Positions 34,216-43,493 of a stretch of 64,000 nucleotides of DNA are shown piece by piece; position 1 is the first letter of the stretch; every line of letters starts with the position of its first letter. The notes under the pieces were generated by a model. It was not told the DNA's origin. It did not search any database and was given only the letters and a program-made list of their open reading frames with translations. The stretch is from the NCBI RefSeq assembly GCF_014696925.1, contig NZ_JACJQY010000019.1, forward strand, positions 1-64,000, read 5' to 3'. The DNA is from Phormidium tenue FACHB-1050. GTDB taxonomy: Bacteria > Cyanobacteriota > Cyanobacteriia > Pseudanabaenales > Pseudanabaenaceae. The position numbers and the translations under genes were made by a program.

Positions 34216-35427
34216 ATGGCACAACCTGTCTCTTACAACATAAGTATGGAATCTAGTTCAGAAATTAAGATCAAACGCCGTGTGTTTATCAGTACAGGGG
34301 AAGTTTCAGGCGACTGGCATGGGGCAATTTTAATTGAAGCTCTACGTGAGCGAGCCGTCCTTAGAAATATCGAATTAGAGATCGTCGGGCTTGGTGGCGA
34401 TCGCATGGTAGCAACAGGAGCGAGAATCCTCGGCAATACAGTTGGTATTGGTTCTATTGGCGCAGTTGAAGCCCTGCCCTATATTTTGCCCACACTCAAG
34501 GTGCAGCGAGATGCTAAAAAATGGTTGAAGACTTCTCCTCCTGATGTGGCGGTATTAATTGACTACATGATGCCCAACCAAGGAATTGGCTATTATGCCA
34601 AGCGTACTTTAAAGATTCCTGTCATTTATTACATTGCACCTCAAGAATGGGTGTGGTCTTTTAATGACAAAAATACAAAGGCGATCGCCGCTTTTACCGA
34701 TAAGTTATTGGCGATTTTCCCTCAAGAAGCAGTTTATTACGAGAAGCAAGGCACAAATGTGCAATGGGTCGGACATCCTTTTGTAGATCTAATGGCAGAG
34801 ATTCCTGATCGCGTTGAATCTCGTAAACAACTTGGCATTGCCGATGATGACTTGGTGGTAACTTTGCTTCCCGCTTCTCGAACTCAAGAATTGCGATCTG
34901 TCATGCCAATTATTCTCAAAGCAGCAAAAATCATCCAAACCAAGTTACCTCATGTCAAATTTTGGTTGCCGCTATCTCTAGAACGCTATCGTCCTGAAGT
35001 TGAGAAGTTGCTCAAGGAATATGACATCAAAGCTACGATTATTTCGGCTCAGTCACAAATTGCGATTAGTGCTGCTGACTTGGTATTGAGCAAATCTGGA
35101 ACAGTGAATCTAGAGACGGCTCTTCTCAATGTGCCACAGGTGATTTTATATCGCGTCAGTGCGATTACAGCTTGGATTGCTCGCAATATTATCAAACTGA
35201 AATTACCGTTTATTTCGCCCGTAAATTTGGTCAATATGGAATCAGTTGTGCCTGAGTTTGTGCAAGATGCGGCGATTCCCGAAGCGATCGCGGAATCTGC
35301 TTTAGATCTATTAATCAATCCTCAAGCAAGGCAAACTATGCTCGATGGATATATCAGAGTAAGGGAAAGTTTGGGAGAGAAAGGAGCAATTAACCGCGTT
35401 GCTGATTCGATTCTTGATTATCTGTAA
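34216..35427 (+). CDS. lpxB: lipid-A-disaccharide synthase
   Basis: Glycosyltransferase that joins UDP-2,3-diacylglucosamine and lipid X to give the lipid A disaccharide, at the inner face of the membrane. The sequence is classic: RRVFISTGEVSGDWHGAILI, VGIGSIGAVEALPYILP, DYMMPNQGIGYYAKR, YYIAPQEWVWSF, AIFPQEAVYYEKQG, TLLPASRTQEL and LSKSGTVNLETALLNVPQVI. Length 403 with a ~22-residue N-terminal extension; ATG 34246 is an alternative start. The end has a repeat-rich 380-bp gap after it. Confidence 0.96.
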   Translation: MAQPVSYNISMESSSEIKIKRRVFISTGEVSGDWHGAILIEALRERAVLRNIELEIVGLGGDRMVATGARILGNTVGIGSIGAVEALPYILPTLKVQRDAKKWLKTSPPDVAVLIDYMMPNQGIGYYAKRTLKIPVIYYIAPQEWVWSFNDKNTKAIAAFTDKLLAIFPQEAVYYEKQGTNVQWVGHPFVDLMAEIPDRVESRKQLGIADDDLVVTLLPASRTQELRSVMPIILKAAKIIQTKLPHVKFWLPLSLERYRPEVEKLLKEYDIKATIISAQSQIAISAADLVLSKSGTVNLETALLNVPQVILYRVSAITAWIARNIIKLKLPFISPVNLVNMESVVPEFVQDAAIPEAIAESALDLLINPQARQTMLDGYIRVRESLGEKGAINRVADSILDYL

Positions 35428-35525
35428 AGCTACTCTTTCCATTGAATCACTAGTAATGTGCGGATTTGCCGCCCATCACTAATGATTTTTATAACGCCTA
35501 TTCTTTCGATGACAAGAAAGTACAT

Positions 35526-35644
35526 CTATAGCAATGTAAGTTTTGCTTAGGACATAAAACCCAAAAGATGAGTGGCGGCGCTTCGCGCCGCCACTCATCT
35601 TTTGGGTTTTGATTTGTCCCAGCTATCTCTTGCGTTGCTATAGA
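35526..35644. repeat. modular palindrome, family B (outer arm CTATAGCAATG)
   Basis: CTATAGCAATGTAAGTTTTGCTTAGGAC / GTCCCAGCTATCTCTTGCGTTGCTATAG outer arms, AAAACCCAAAAGATGAG stem, TGGCGGCGC-TTC-GCGCCGCCA core. The same element is present in opposite orientation at 50062-50179, nearly identical. Confidence 0.9.
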
Positions 35645-35807
35645 AATTTTTTACTGGAGGCACGATCATCATTTTCAACAGGAATATTTTATTGCTTTAT
35701 TGAGATATAAATAAATTAAATTTTGTCATCAATGCTAGTGAGAGGCGATCGCTAAGTTAAAGAATATTTTCATGAAATAAGTAAAAGTTCTTTCGCTTAT
35801 AAAATTT

Positions 35808-36167
35808 TTAAAAAGGAATCCAGCCTATTTTATCGATCCATTCCTCAGCTTCAGAAACTTCCCAAATTAGATTTAATTCTTCAGCAACTTTATTGAGAGG
35901 CAAGTTTGGGCGTAGCCAAAATAAACCCCAAGTGTGTCTACCTGATGACCAATGATCGTCTAGGTGTGAGGGCATACTTTTCCGATTATCTGTAACCAGC
36001 AATCTTTTGGACATTTCTAAGTAGATGAGAATTTCAGGATCTAGAGTTCCTAAAGGTGCCATATTTTCTTCACCAACTCGCATGATATCTATTTTAGGAT
36101 TAAGCCTTAATAGCGCAGATTTCAACTTTGGCGAGAGGTTTTCGTCAAGTAAAAATCTTGTTTTCAT
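35808..36167 (-). CDS. DUF5615 PIN-like protein, putative toxin partner
   Basis: A 119-residue protein of the DUF5615/Mut7-C PIN-like family: RFLLDENLSPKLKSALLRL near the N-terminus (Asp-Glu of the PIN fold), then YLEMSKRLLVTDNRKSMPSH with the second acidic site and WGLFWLRPNLPLNKV. Its ATG overlaps the stop of the DUF433 gene (ATGA). DUF433/DUF5615 pairs are common in cyanobacteria and behave in sequence terms like toxin-antitoxin modules; toxic activity of this pair is inferred, not shown. Confidence 0.82.
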   Translation of the reverse strand: MKTRFLLDENLSPKLKSALLRLNPKIDIMRVGEENMAPLGTLDPEILIYLEMSKRLLVTDNRKSMPSHLDDHWSSGRHTWGLFWLRPNLPLNKVAEELNLIWEVSEAEEWIDKIGWIPF

Positions 36168-36499
36168 GAGATGAGTAACAATTTCTTTTTTGTCTGCTCT
36201 CTAAGCGATCGCAGTCTTGCGATTAATTCTGAAGGTTCTTTCTTTAACCATGCTTGATAGTGTTGTTCCTGTGAGTGCTCTAGTCGAAACATATACTCGT
36301 CAATTTGAGTGCGGTTACGCCAATAATAGGTAATTACGGCATAGATTTTTTCTAGATTTAAGCTTGGCAGTTCTTCTAAAATTTCTTCGGGACTATAGCC
36401 GCTTAAATAGTATTTGATGACATCTTGGATGCCAACACGATGACCTTTGATGCGGATATCATCTGGGCTTAGAAAATCGAAATAGTCTTCTAAAAGCAT
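36164..36499 (-). CDS. DUF433 antitoxin-like protein
   Basis: A 111-residue protein with the DUF433 winged-helix-like region near its start: DDIRIKGHRVGIQDVIKYYL and SPEEILEELPSLNLEKIYAV. The C-terminal part is a long charged helix. It precedes and overlaps the DUF5615 gene, the usual antitoxin-first order. The first ~75 bases of this gene plus about 45 bases upstream recur at 37218-37341, beyond the vapC pair. Confidence 0.82.
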   Translation of the reverse strand: MLLEDYFDFLSPDDIRIKGHRVGIQDVIKYYLSGYSPEEILEELPSLNLEKIYAVITYYWRNRTQIDEYMFRLEHSQEQHYQAWLKKEPSELIARLRSLREQTKKKLLLIS

Positions 36500-36547
36500 A
36501 GGTATTGTCTCTTCTATGTGAATAATATCTTAGCTCATCTATATGAT
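36424..36547. repeat. direct repeat copy 1 (DUF433 5' end and leader)
   Basis: About 120 bp from CTTGGATGCCAACACGATGACC to TATATGATCGCC, highly similar to 37218-37341 in the same orientation; it spans the DUF433 start codon and upstream leader. Confidence 0.88.
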
Positions 36548-36555
36548 CGCCATCT

Positions 36556-36957
36556 TTATTCTTGCCAATCTTCAAGTTTTAATCCTTCAACACGCTCAAA
36601 CTCTCTAGTATTGTGGGTTACAAGGATAAGATTATTGGCTAAAGCGATCGCAGCAATCTGTAAATCATAGCTTCCTATCGGAGTTCCCATCTTTTGTAAT
36701 TTGGCGCGTATTTGTCCGCAAATTAAGGCTGCTTTGCCGTCAAAAGGTAAGCTGGTTAAATCGGCAAAGAAGTGACTGAGGTTTTCTAGATTCTCAGCAG
36801 TTCGAGAGCCTTTGTAAGCACCATAATAAAGTTCAAATTTTACAACGTCACAAATACAGACATCATCAGGTGAGGTTGCTAAAAAATGCTGATAAATAGC
36901 TGGATTACGGCGATTGATGTAACCAATACAGGTGTTGGTGTCGAGCAGATAAATCAT
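36556..36957 (-). CDS. vapC: VapC-type PIN-domain ribonuclease toxin
   Basis: PIN-domain nuclease of 133 residues. Acidic residues are at MIYLLDTNTCIGYI (Asp 6), CDVVKFELYYGAYKG (Glu) and GSYDLQIAAIALANNLILVT (Asp), followed by HNTREFERVEGLKLEDW, the usual VapC C-terminus. VapC toxins typically cut tRNA or rRNA; the target here is unknown. Its ATG overlaps the end of the preceding antitoxin-sized gene by ATGA. The pair lies between the two direct-repeat copies. Confidence 0.92.
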   Translation of the reverse strand: MIYLLDTNTCIGYINRRNPAIYQHFLATSPDDVCICDVVKFELYYGAYKGSRTAENLENLSHFFADLTSLPFDGKAALICGQIRAKLQKMGTPIGSYDLQIAAIALANNLILVTHNTREFERVEGLKLEDWQE

Positions 36958-37184
36958 AAAAGTTCGTTACGTTCTGGTTGTTCGCCTTGGGTTTCTCTTA
37001 CTAACGGTTCTCCTTGCCATGCTCCAAATGTACTCAGAAATCGCTGTGACCATTGGCGCTTTTGAGTCTTCTGGACAATTTGATACACCAATAAAATATC
37101 TAGTTTTTCTCCTGAATGTTCAGGAAGTTGAATTTGAAGTATGCCTTTTTCATCAACTTGGGCTGTCGTTTGGATTGTTTGCAT
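36954..37184 (-). CDS. antitoxin-like protein of the VapC pair
   Basis: A 76-residue protein, QTTAQVDEKGILQIQLPE near the N-terminus then an acidic tail with TQGEQPERNELL. The N-terminal strand pattern (VDEKGILQIQLPE) fits an AbrB-like or MazE-like DNA-binding arm seen in cyanobacterial VapB-type antitoxins. It overlaps vapC by four bases, so the two are co-translated. Family assignment rests mainly on position and size. Confidence 0.72.
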   Translation of the reverse strand: MQTIQTTAQVDEKGILQIQLPEHSGEKLDILLVYQIVQKTQKRQWSQRFLSTFGAWQGEPLVRETQGEQPERNELL

Positions 37185-37217
37185 TGTCTTACTTCCTATG
37201 GATATTTTCTGTTAACA

Positions 37218-37341
37218 CCTTGGATGCCAATACGATGACCTTTGATGCGGATGTCATCTGGACTTAGAAAGTCGAAATAGTCTTCTAAAAGCATAGGTAT
37301 TGCCTCTTCTATGTGAATGCTATCTTAGCTCAGCTATGCGA
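37218..37341 (-). pseudogene. truncated DUF433 copy (direct repeat copy 2)
   Basis: Minus-strand reading from ATG 37293 gives MLLEDYFDFLSPDDIRIKGH, then RIGIQG, identical in kind to the start of the DUF433 protein, and then stops matching after about 26 codons. The leader upstream of the ATG is also duplicated. It cannot make a DUF433 protein. It brackets the vapC pair with copy 1 at 36424-36547. Confidence 0.85.
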
Positions 37342-37404
37342 TTACCTCTAAGATTCATTGTCTAAAGTTTACTGTGGGTATTCTCTAGCTATTTCATCCA
37401 TTTT

Positions 37405-38154
37405 TTAGGTAGATTTTGACGTTCTTTCTTCCCAAGTTGCGACCAAAAATGCAGCCATTGCCCCCGCTAAATTGACCGCGAGTGCAGCGTGTCGAGGAGA
37501 TGGTTTAATGGCTTTTTTCCCTTTGCCATGAGCATCACTCAACTTATTGCGTATAGTTCCAAGTCCTTGAATGACTGAAGAACAACCGCCAAGTATTTGT
37601 TTAAAGACTTCTTCTTGGTGCTGTTCAGGAGCCATATTAAGTTGTTTAGCAGTTTCTCTATAGAGTTTAAGCAAATCATCTTTATCGGTGTGAGGAATAC
37701 CTGCTTCATCCAAAATATGTTTACAAACTGATTCAATTAATGTACGTGCCATAGTAATTGCTGCTTCAGGATCTTCATCTCTGCGTTCAAGAGCTTTTTG
37801 CCAAGCAATATGAACATGTTCAGTATCGAACTCAACAAGAATTGCGGAAATGTCGTTATCTGCTGGTTGAGCCGTAATACTATTTTGCTCCAGAGATGTA
37901 ATCAACGAAGCAAACTCTCCCCATATAAAAACTTTTCGTTCTTGGTAGGTACTGAACTTTGATTTAATGAAACTCCAGAATTTTGATGGTTCGTCGCAAG
38001 TTATAACAAATTGAGGAAGAAGATCTTTGACTGTGCTATCTCTTAGCAACTCTAAACGGAGAATACTATAATCTTCATCCTTGATATCTCCACCTGTTGC
38101 ACGGGCAATAAAAATGTCTTGAAGGTGTCGTACTTTCTCTAAGCGTGTCGTCAT
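37405..38154 (-). CDS. abortive infection C-terminal (Abi_C) domain protein
   Basis: A 249-residue protein from ATG 38154 (MTTRLEKVRHLQDIFIARAT); a TTG 27 codons upstream is open but unlikely. Residues ~1-120 are unrecognised. The C-terminal ~115 residues match the abortive-infection C-terminal family: DPEAAITMARTLIESVCKHI, LGTIRNKLSDAHGKGK, then RHAALAVNLAGAMAAFLV. The R-N-x-x-x-D-A-H-G region resembles HEPN RNase active-site motifs (R-x4-6-H). Such proteins cause cell suicide in phage infection in some bacteria; here it sits beside two toxin-antitoxin-like pairs, a small stress/defence cluster. Function is inferred. Confidence 0.85.
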   Translation of the reverse strand: MTTRLEKVRHLQDIFIARATGGDIKDEDYSILRLELLRDSTVKDLLPQFVITCDEPSKFWSFIKSKFSTYQERKVFIWGEFASLITSLEQNSITAQPADNDISAILVEFDTEHVHIAWQKALERRDEDPEAAITMARTLIESVCKHILDEAGIPHTDKDDLLKLYRETAKQLNMAPEQHQEEVFKQILGGCSSVIQGLGTIRNKLSDAHGKGKKAIKPSPRHAALAVNLAGAMAAFLVATWEERTSKST

Positions 38155-38239
38155 TGTTTCTAAAAGCTGGACTATATAACTAATATGTATTAGTCTAATC
38201 GACACCCAAGATATTTCTGAGAATGCCACAGACAATAAA

Positions 38240-38275
38240 ACAAAAAAGAGGCGCTAAGCGCCTCTTTTTTGTTTA
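38240..38275. terminator. terminator hairpin at the 3' end of ndhB
   Basis: ACAAAAAAGAGGCGC-TAA-GCGCCTCTTTTTTGT; T tract in the ndhB direction, overlapping its stop. It lies just upstream of the Abi_C gene. Confidence 0.9.
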
Positions 38276-39820
38276 TTTTGAAGTTGTTGGTAAGACTGCT
38301 ACTGGTTTTGATATTGGTGCTTTAGCTTGGAGAAACTTGGTTTCTTTTACGGCTTGATTGGATAGGGAGAAGAGAGGATTGGATGCAATACCAGCGATCG
38401 CTGTAAAGATCAGCGTAAATACGAGCGCCGCTTGTAAAGGCTTCATACCCACCTGAGTCCATGTGATCGCAGGATAGTTCTTAATCGACTCAGACATTTC
38501 TTGAGGCTCCTTAACTACCATCATCTTGACAACGCGGATGTAGTAATAGAGAGAAACCACACTCATCACTAGAGCTAGTAGAACTAAGCCATAGGCGTGA
38601 GCTTGCCAACCTGCCCAGAAAATGTAGAGCTTACCAAAGAAACCTGCGAGAGGAGGAATACCACCCAAAGATAAGAGGCAGACACTTAACGCAAGCGTTA
38701 ATAAAGGATCTTTTTGGTATAAGCCACTGTATTCACTGATTTGGTCGGTTCCTGTGCGAGAAGCAAACAGGATCACACAGGCGAAAGCACCCATGTTCAT
38801 GAATAGATACAGGATCAAGTAAAAGATCATGCTGGCGTAACCAGCTTCGGAGTCGATCGCCATGCCGAGCATCACAAATCCTGCTTGACCGATGGAGGAG
38901 TAAGCCAACATCCGCTTCATGCTCGTCTGCGCGATCGCCACCACATTACCCAAGACCATACTCAAAATGGTCAATACCACAAACACGTAATGCCATTGCA
39001 GCGAAGCCAGAGGAAACGCTGTAATCAAAAATCTGAGTGCAAGTCCAAAGCCAGCCACCTTAGAGCCAATCGACAAAAAGGCAACTACAGGCGTGGGGGA
39101 ACCTTCATAAACGTCAGGTGTCCATTGGTGAAAAGGTACTGCCGAGAGCTTGAAGGAAACCCCTGCAATCACAAATACCATTGAGATGATTAGGGCTGTG
39201 TTGTTAACGGTGATCTTTGAGGCAATCGCCGCTAGTGAAGTTTCGCCGCCCGAAAGTCCGTAGAGCAAAGACATTCCATAAAGAAAAATCGCCGAGCTAG
39301 CTGCACCGACTAACAAATATTTGAGCGCCGCTTCATTGGAGCGCGGATCGCGTTTGGTATAACCCGACAGCAAGTAAGACGAAATACTCAGGGTTTCAAG
39401 GGAGACAAATACCATCACCATTTCGTCGGAGCCAGTGAGGAACATACCGCCGAGGGTCGCACTGAGCAAAATCACGAGATACTCGCCAACTACCACACCT
39501 GACTGCTCTAGATAACGTACCGAAACGAGAATCGTAAATAGAGCCGATAGGGCAATAATGCCACGAAAAATAATGCTGAGTTTGTCACTATTAAAACTGC
39601 CCAAAAAGGCGATCGGATTTTCTAAGCCCGTCCATTGCCACACAAGAGCCGCAGTAGAAGCTGCTAAACCTGCGATCGCAATATAGGGTAGAACATTTAC
39701 CGACTTTCGCCCTGATGCAATCAGATCGACAATCAATACGAGTACCAATGTCCCAATGACAATTAGTTCTGGCAAGATCGCACCACTATTGAGCAGAGCA
39801 TTGAGACTTGCTGTATCCAT
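38273..39820 (-). CDS. ndhB: NAD(P)H-quinone oxidoreductase subunit 2
   Basis: Proton-pumping membrane subunit of NDH-1, used in cyclic electron flow, respiration and CO2 uptake. The 515-residue protein is hydrophobic throughout, consistent with 14 transmembrane helices. Family segments include [60 protein letters not shown] with the Lys/His region, and [22 protein letters not shown] 39820. It stands alone, with a terminator after it. Confidence 0.97.
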   Translation of the reverse strand: MDTASLNALLNSGAILPELIVIGTLVLVLIVDLIASGRKSVNVLPYIAIAGLAASTAALVWQWTGLENPIAFLGSFNSDKLSIIFRGIIALSALFTILVSVRYLEQSGVVVGEYLVILLSATLGGMFLTGSDEMVMVFVSLETLSISSYLLSGYTKRDPRSNEAALKYLLVGAASSAIFLYGMSLLYGLSGGETSLAAIASKITVNNTALIISMVFVIAGVSFKLSAVPFHQWTPDVYEGSPTPVVAFLSIGSKVAGFGLALRFLITAFPLASLQWHYVFVVLTILSMVLGNVVAIAQTSMKRMLAYSSIGQAGFVMLGMAIDSEAGYASMIFYLILYLFMNMGAFACVILFASRTGTDQISEYSGLYQKDPLLTLALSVCLLSLGGIPPLAGFFGKLYIFWAGWQAHAYGLVLLALVMSVVSLYYYIRVVKMMVVKEPQEMSESIKNYPAITWTQVGMKPLQAALVFTLIFTAIAGIASNPLFSLSNQAVKETKFLQAKAPISKPVAVLPTTSK

Positions 39821-39949
39821 ACTTAATTCATGTGTTGTTGCTATGGCAATTGTATAGCAAAACTTGAGTCGCTCTAATTCCTTGTTCTCTTCTTCTTTTG
39901 TGACAAATACTTATAGAGATTTATCTAAGTACCTATGCAATAAATTACC

Positions 39950-39996
39950 AAAATCCGTAAGGTTTCGTCCCTGCGGGACGAAACCTTACGGGTTTT
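39950..39996. repeat. AAATCCGTAAGGTTTCGTCCC palindrome
   Basis: CCGTAAGGTTTCGTCCC-TG-CGGGACGAAACCTTACGG with AAAA/TTTT flanks, in the gap between divergent ndhB and nrtA. The rest of this 450-bp gap is AT-rich; I see no gene, and no GTA-N8-TAC NtcA site by eye. Confidence 0.85.
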
Positions 39997-40273
39997 ACAG
40001 AGTAAATAGATTTAAATCTATGATAATTATAAGAATAATAGACTTTACTCTATCAAGACTTAACTCTAATATATCAATAGCAACCAATCAATCGTTTTTA
40101 AATATTTTCGCTAAATTATCTTGATAATTTAGCTTTTTAAATCACGATCCGTTGAGATTGCATTGAAATGTGCAAATCAAATTTGCATATTAACTTCAAT
40201 CGCGATCGCAGCTTAATTTTTGCTGTCTTATTTTTTTGAAAAAACCTATTTATTATGTTTTAGGAGAGAAACT

Positions 40274-41620
40274 ATGTCTGGTTTCAATAACAACTTTTCA
40301 AGGCGGCGCTTTTTAGCAACCGCAGGAGCTACCGCTCTCAGTTCAGTCTTACTTAAGGGATGTCTTGGTAACCCTCCAGAAGACACACCAACGATTACAT
40401 CATCACAGGCGGTCAAAATAAATCTGCCTCCTGAACAAGTTCCTGAAATTAACACAGCCAGACTTGGCTATTTGCCAATTGTTGAAGCTGCACCATTAGT
40501 TATTGCTAAAGTGAAGGGCTTCTTTGCGAAGTATGGCATGGATAATGTGGAAATCTCTAAGCAAGCCAACTGGGGAGCCGCTAGAGATAATGTCAAAATT
40601 GGTTCCTCCGCAGGTGGAATTGATGGCGGTCAGTGGCAAATGCCCATGCCCTATTTAATTTCCGAAGGAATTATTACTGATAGCCTCAAAATCCCAATGT
40701 ATGTGCTGTTGCAGTTAAATACCCATGGCAATGCGATCGCGATCGCTGATAAGCACAAAAACAAAGGACTAACCCTCAAAATCGACAAAGCCAAGGATTT
40801 CTTTGAGAAAACTAAATCTGAAGGAGCGAAATTTAAAGCTGCTTACACTTTCCCTAAAGCCAATCAAGAATTTTGGATTCGTTACTGGTTAGCGGCTAAT
40901 GGAGTCGATCCTGATACGGATGTCGAATTATTGACTGTACCTGCGGCGCAAACCGTAGCCAACATGAAAACTGGCTCAATGGATGCCTTCAGCACAGGCG
41001 ACCCTTGGCCCTATCGCATCGTCAAAGAGAAGATCGGTTTCATTCCTGCACTGACTGCGGAAATTTGGAAGGGACATCCTGAAGAATATCTAGCGCTACG
41101 TGCGGATTGGGTCGATAAATATCCTAAAGCAACTAAGTCCTTGCTGAAGGCAATTATGGAAGCACAGCAATGGTGTGATAACTTCGACAATCGGAAAGAA
41201 CTAGTGCAGATTGTTTCGGGGCAAAACTACTTTGGCGTTTCTCCTGAAATCCTTACAGACCCAATGATGGGCAAATATGACATGGGTGATGGGCGCGTGA
41301 TTGACGATAAGACTATGGCTCCGCTCTATTGGAAAGATGCCAAGGGAAGTGTTTCCTATCCCTATCAAAGTCATGATCTTTGGTTCATTACAGAGAGTGT
41401 GCGCTGGGGCTTCTTACCAAAAGAGTCTTTAGCTACGGCTAAGGATTTGATTAAGAAGGTCAACCGTGAGGATCTATGGCGCGAGGCAGCTAAGGAAGCA
41501 GGTTTCCCTGATATTCCTACTAGCACTTCTCGCGGTATTGAGGAATTCTTTGATGGTACAAAGTTCGACCCCGAAAATCCTCAAGCCTATCTTGACAGCC
41601 TAAAGATCAAGAAGGCATAG
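40274..41620 (+). CDS. nrtA: nitrate/nitrite ABC transporter substrate-binding lipoprotein
   Basis: Periplasmic binding protein of the nitrate/nitrite (or related anion) transporter. From ATG 40274 (AGGAG 8 bases upstream) it has 448 residues. The N-terminus has a twin-arginine motif [10 protein letters not shown] and a lipobox LLKGC, so a Tat-exported lipoprotein. The binding domain shows [58 protein letters not shown] and [16 protein letters not shown]. The close repeat of this fold in nrtC is the expected second copy. nirA is not upstream and narB not downstream in this window. Confidence 0.95.
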   Translation: MSGFNNNFSRRRFLATAGATALSSVLLKGCLGNPPEDTPTITSSQAVKINLPPEQVPEINTARLGYLPIVEAAPLVIAKVKGFFAKYGMDNVEISKQANWGAARDNVKIGSSAGGIDGGQWQMPMPYLISEGIITDSLKIPMYVLLQLNTHGNAIAIADKHKNKGLTLKIDKAKDFFEKTKSEGAKFKAAYTFPKANQEFWIRYWLAANGVDPDTDVELLTVPAAQTVANMKTGSMDAFSTGDPWPYRIVKEKIGFIPALTAEIWKGHPEEYLALRADWVDKYPKATKSLLKAIMEAQQWCDNFDNRKELVQIVSGQNYFGVSPEILTDPMMGKYDMGDGRVIDDKTMAPLYWKDAKGSVSYPYQSHDLWFITESVRWGFLPKESLATAKDLIKKVNREDLWREAAKEAGFPDIPTSTSRGIEEFFDGTKFDPENPQAYLDSLKIKKA

Positions 41621-41681
41621 GTCAAAAAATTCGGTCAGAAAATTTAAAAAACAAACAAGTATTGTGTGAGGAAAATTAATC

Positions 41682-43409
41682 TTGAAAATTCATACCAGTC
41701 GTCTCGGATTGCTTCTACTAAGCTTGCCCCTAGCTTTAGGCTCGATATCTTTGTCAGCAGAGGCAAATCCTACTAGTTCTTCAAAAGTTGCATCCACTGA
41801 AACTAAAACTACTATCCCCCAAGTTTCTAGCGAAACTCAACTTAAGGCGATCGCTACCGATCCTATCGCTCAGAATGTTACCTCTGTTTCTCAATTATCA
41901 GATGTGCGTCCTACGGATTGGGCTTTTACCGCCTTACAATCGCTAGTTGAGCGCTATGGCTGCATCGCAGGCTATCCCGATAGCACATTTCGCGGCAAAC
42001 AAGCTACCTCACGGTATGAGTTTGCGGCTGGCTTAAATGCCTGTCTTGACAAGATCAATGAGATTATTTCGGCGGGCTTGGCTGACAAAGTTAGCAAAGA
42101 AGACCTCGCAACCTTGCAAAAGCTCCAAGAGGAATTTGCTGCGGAACTTGCAACTTTGAGAGGTCGGGTTGATGCCCTTGATGCGAAGACTGCCAAGCTT
42201 GAGGCTCAACAGTTCTCCACTACAACCAAACTAAGCGGTGAAGCAATTTTCAGCGTGTCAGGCGCAACAGGAGCAAATCCTAACAACAGTGGCACAAACA
42301 CTAACATTGTTTTTAATAACCGTGTACGCCTAAATTTATTGACCAGTTTTTCTGGTAAGGACTTATTGATTACAGGCTTACAAGCTACCAATATCAACAG
42401 TCTAGCTGCACCTTTAGGCTATGCCGATCCCCTTGGCAGTTCTAGTAACGTGAAATTGGGATTTGAGAATCAATTCCTCAATTTCAATCCATCTAACTCC
42501 AATACAGCAGCCGCAAACTCGGTCAATCTTTACAAGTTACTCTACATTTTCCCAGTTGCTGATAAGTTGACGATGTTTGCAGGTTCTAATGCGGAAGTTT
42601 CTGATGCTTTCCCAGCAATTAGCCCATTTGCTAGTGAAGGGCAAGGCTCTATCTCCCGCTTTGGTCAGGGTTTAAATGCTGCGACCCGTGTATCTGGAGG
42701 GACATCTGGTACTGGGCTAGCCGCTGCCGTTGGTTTCATCTGGACTCCTTCCGATAAGGTTGATTTTCGAGCTTTATATGGAAGTGTTAACTCTGCGATT
42801 CCGACCAACAGTGCCACGAGTTTGCTTGGGGCGGGCTTCTTTGGCGGTAGTAGTGTTGCAGCTGCCCAATTAACCCTCAAACCCACTTCCAATCTCGATA
42901 TCGGACTCAACTATGCCAATAGCTATCACCAGATTAACATTTTGGGAACAGGTTTAGCTTCCGCAGACATTAATGCAATTAGTGGAGCAGGGACAGCACT
43001 AACCGACCCAATCAAAATGAATTCTATCGGTTCAACTTTGACATGGCGGATTACTCCCAAGATTGCTTTTAATCTATCTGGCGCTTGGATTTTTGCCAAC
43101 CTTACTAATAAGGATGCTTCCACCACCTTTACTAGTTGGATGACAGGATTCCATTTCAATGATGTCTTCAATGAAGGCAACACGGCTGGGCTTATCTTTG
43201 GACAGCCTCTAGCACGTAATGCTGTTGGTGGGCTTGCTAATCCCACTGGGATTACCACTAAACCCTATCACTTGGAAGGATATTTCAATTTCAAACTTTC
43301 TAAAAATATCAGCGTTACCCCAGGAGTGTTCTTTGTCTTTAACCCCGAAGGTATCAACAACGCACCTACCGCGACCGTTGGAGTAGTTCGTACTACATTT
43401 ACGTTCTAA
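41682..43409 (+). CDS. SLH-domain OprB-type outer-membrane porin in the nitrate transport operon
   Basis: Outer-membrane porin of the cyanobacterial SLH/OprB family. A signal peptide (1-~28, LGLLLLSLPLALGSISLSAEA) is followed at ~66-125 by an SLH domain (VRPTDWAFTALQSLVERYG, SRYEFAAGLNACLDKI), a coiled coil (~130-172), and a beta-barrel from ~178 to the end, closing with the terminal aromatic FTF. The start is TTG 41682 with GAGG upstream, 61 bases after nrtA and 84 before nrtB. Its place between nrtA and nrtB suggests it lets nitrate or nitrite through the outer membrane; family members are also reported as iron-uptake porins, so substrate is open. Confidence 0.9.
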   Translation: MKIHTSRLGLLLLSLPLALGSISLSAEANPTSSSKVASTETKTTIPQVSSETQLKAIATDPIAQNVTSVSQLSDVRPTDWAFTALQSLVERYGCIAGYPDSTFRGKQATSRYEFAAGLNACLDKINEIISAGLADKVSKEDLATLQKLQEEFAAELATLRGRVDALDAKTAKLEAQQFSTTTKLSGEAIFSVSGATGANPNNSGTNTNIVFNNRVRLNLLTSFSGKDLLITGLQATNINSLAAPLGYADPLGSSSNVKLGFENQFLNFNPSNSNTAAANSVNLYKLLYIFPVADKLTMFAGSNAEVSDAFPAISPFASEGQGSISRFGQGLNAATRVSGGTSGTGLAAAVGFIWTPSDKVDFRALYGSVNSAIPTNSATSLLGAGFFGGSSVAAAQLTLKPTSNLDIGLNYANSYHQINILGTGLASADINAISGAGTALTDPIKMNSIGSTLTWRITPKIAFNLSGAWIFANLTNKDASTTFTSWMTGFHFNDVFNEGNTAGLIFGQPLARNAVGGLANPTGITTKPYHLEGYFNFKLSKNISVTPGVFFVFNPEGINNAPTATVGVVRTTFTF

Positions 43410-43493
43410 ATAACAGCTAAAAGAGCGAATAGTCAAAAGCGATTCGCTCTTATGAAAAAAACAATTTACTTGATTCTCTAGGATTAAAAAATT

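Noticed and set aside
36424..37341. Direct repeats considered as prophage or integron attachment sites
   Set aside because: No integrase or attC-like structure is nearby, and the repeats are plainly a gene start with its leader.
39864..40124. 86-residue plus-strand frame upstream of nrtA
   Set aside because: It runs through a perfect palindrome and AT-rich sequence, with no family-like pattern.
39821..40273. NtcA-binding site (GTA-N8-TAC) upstream of nrtA
   Set aside because: I searched by eye and found no convincing match; regulation by NtcA remains only an expectation.
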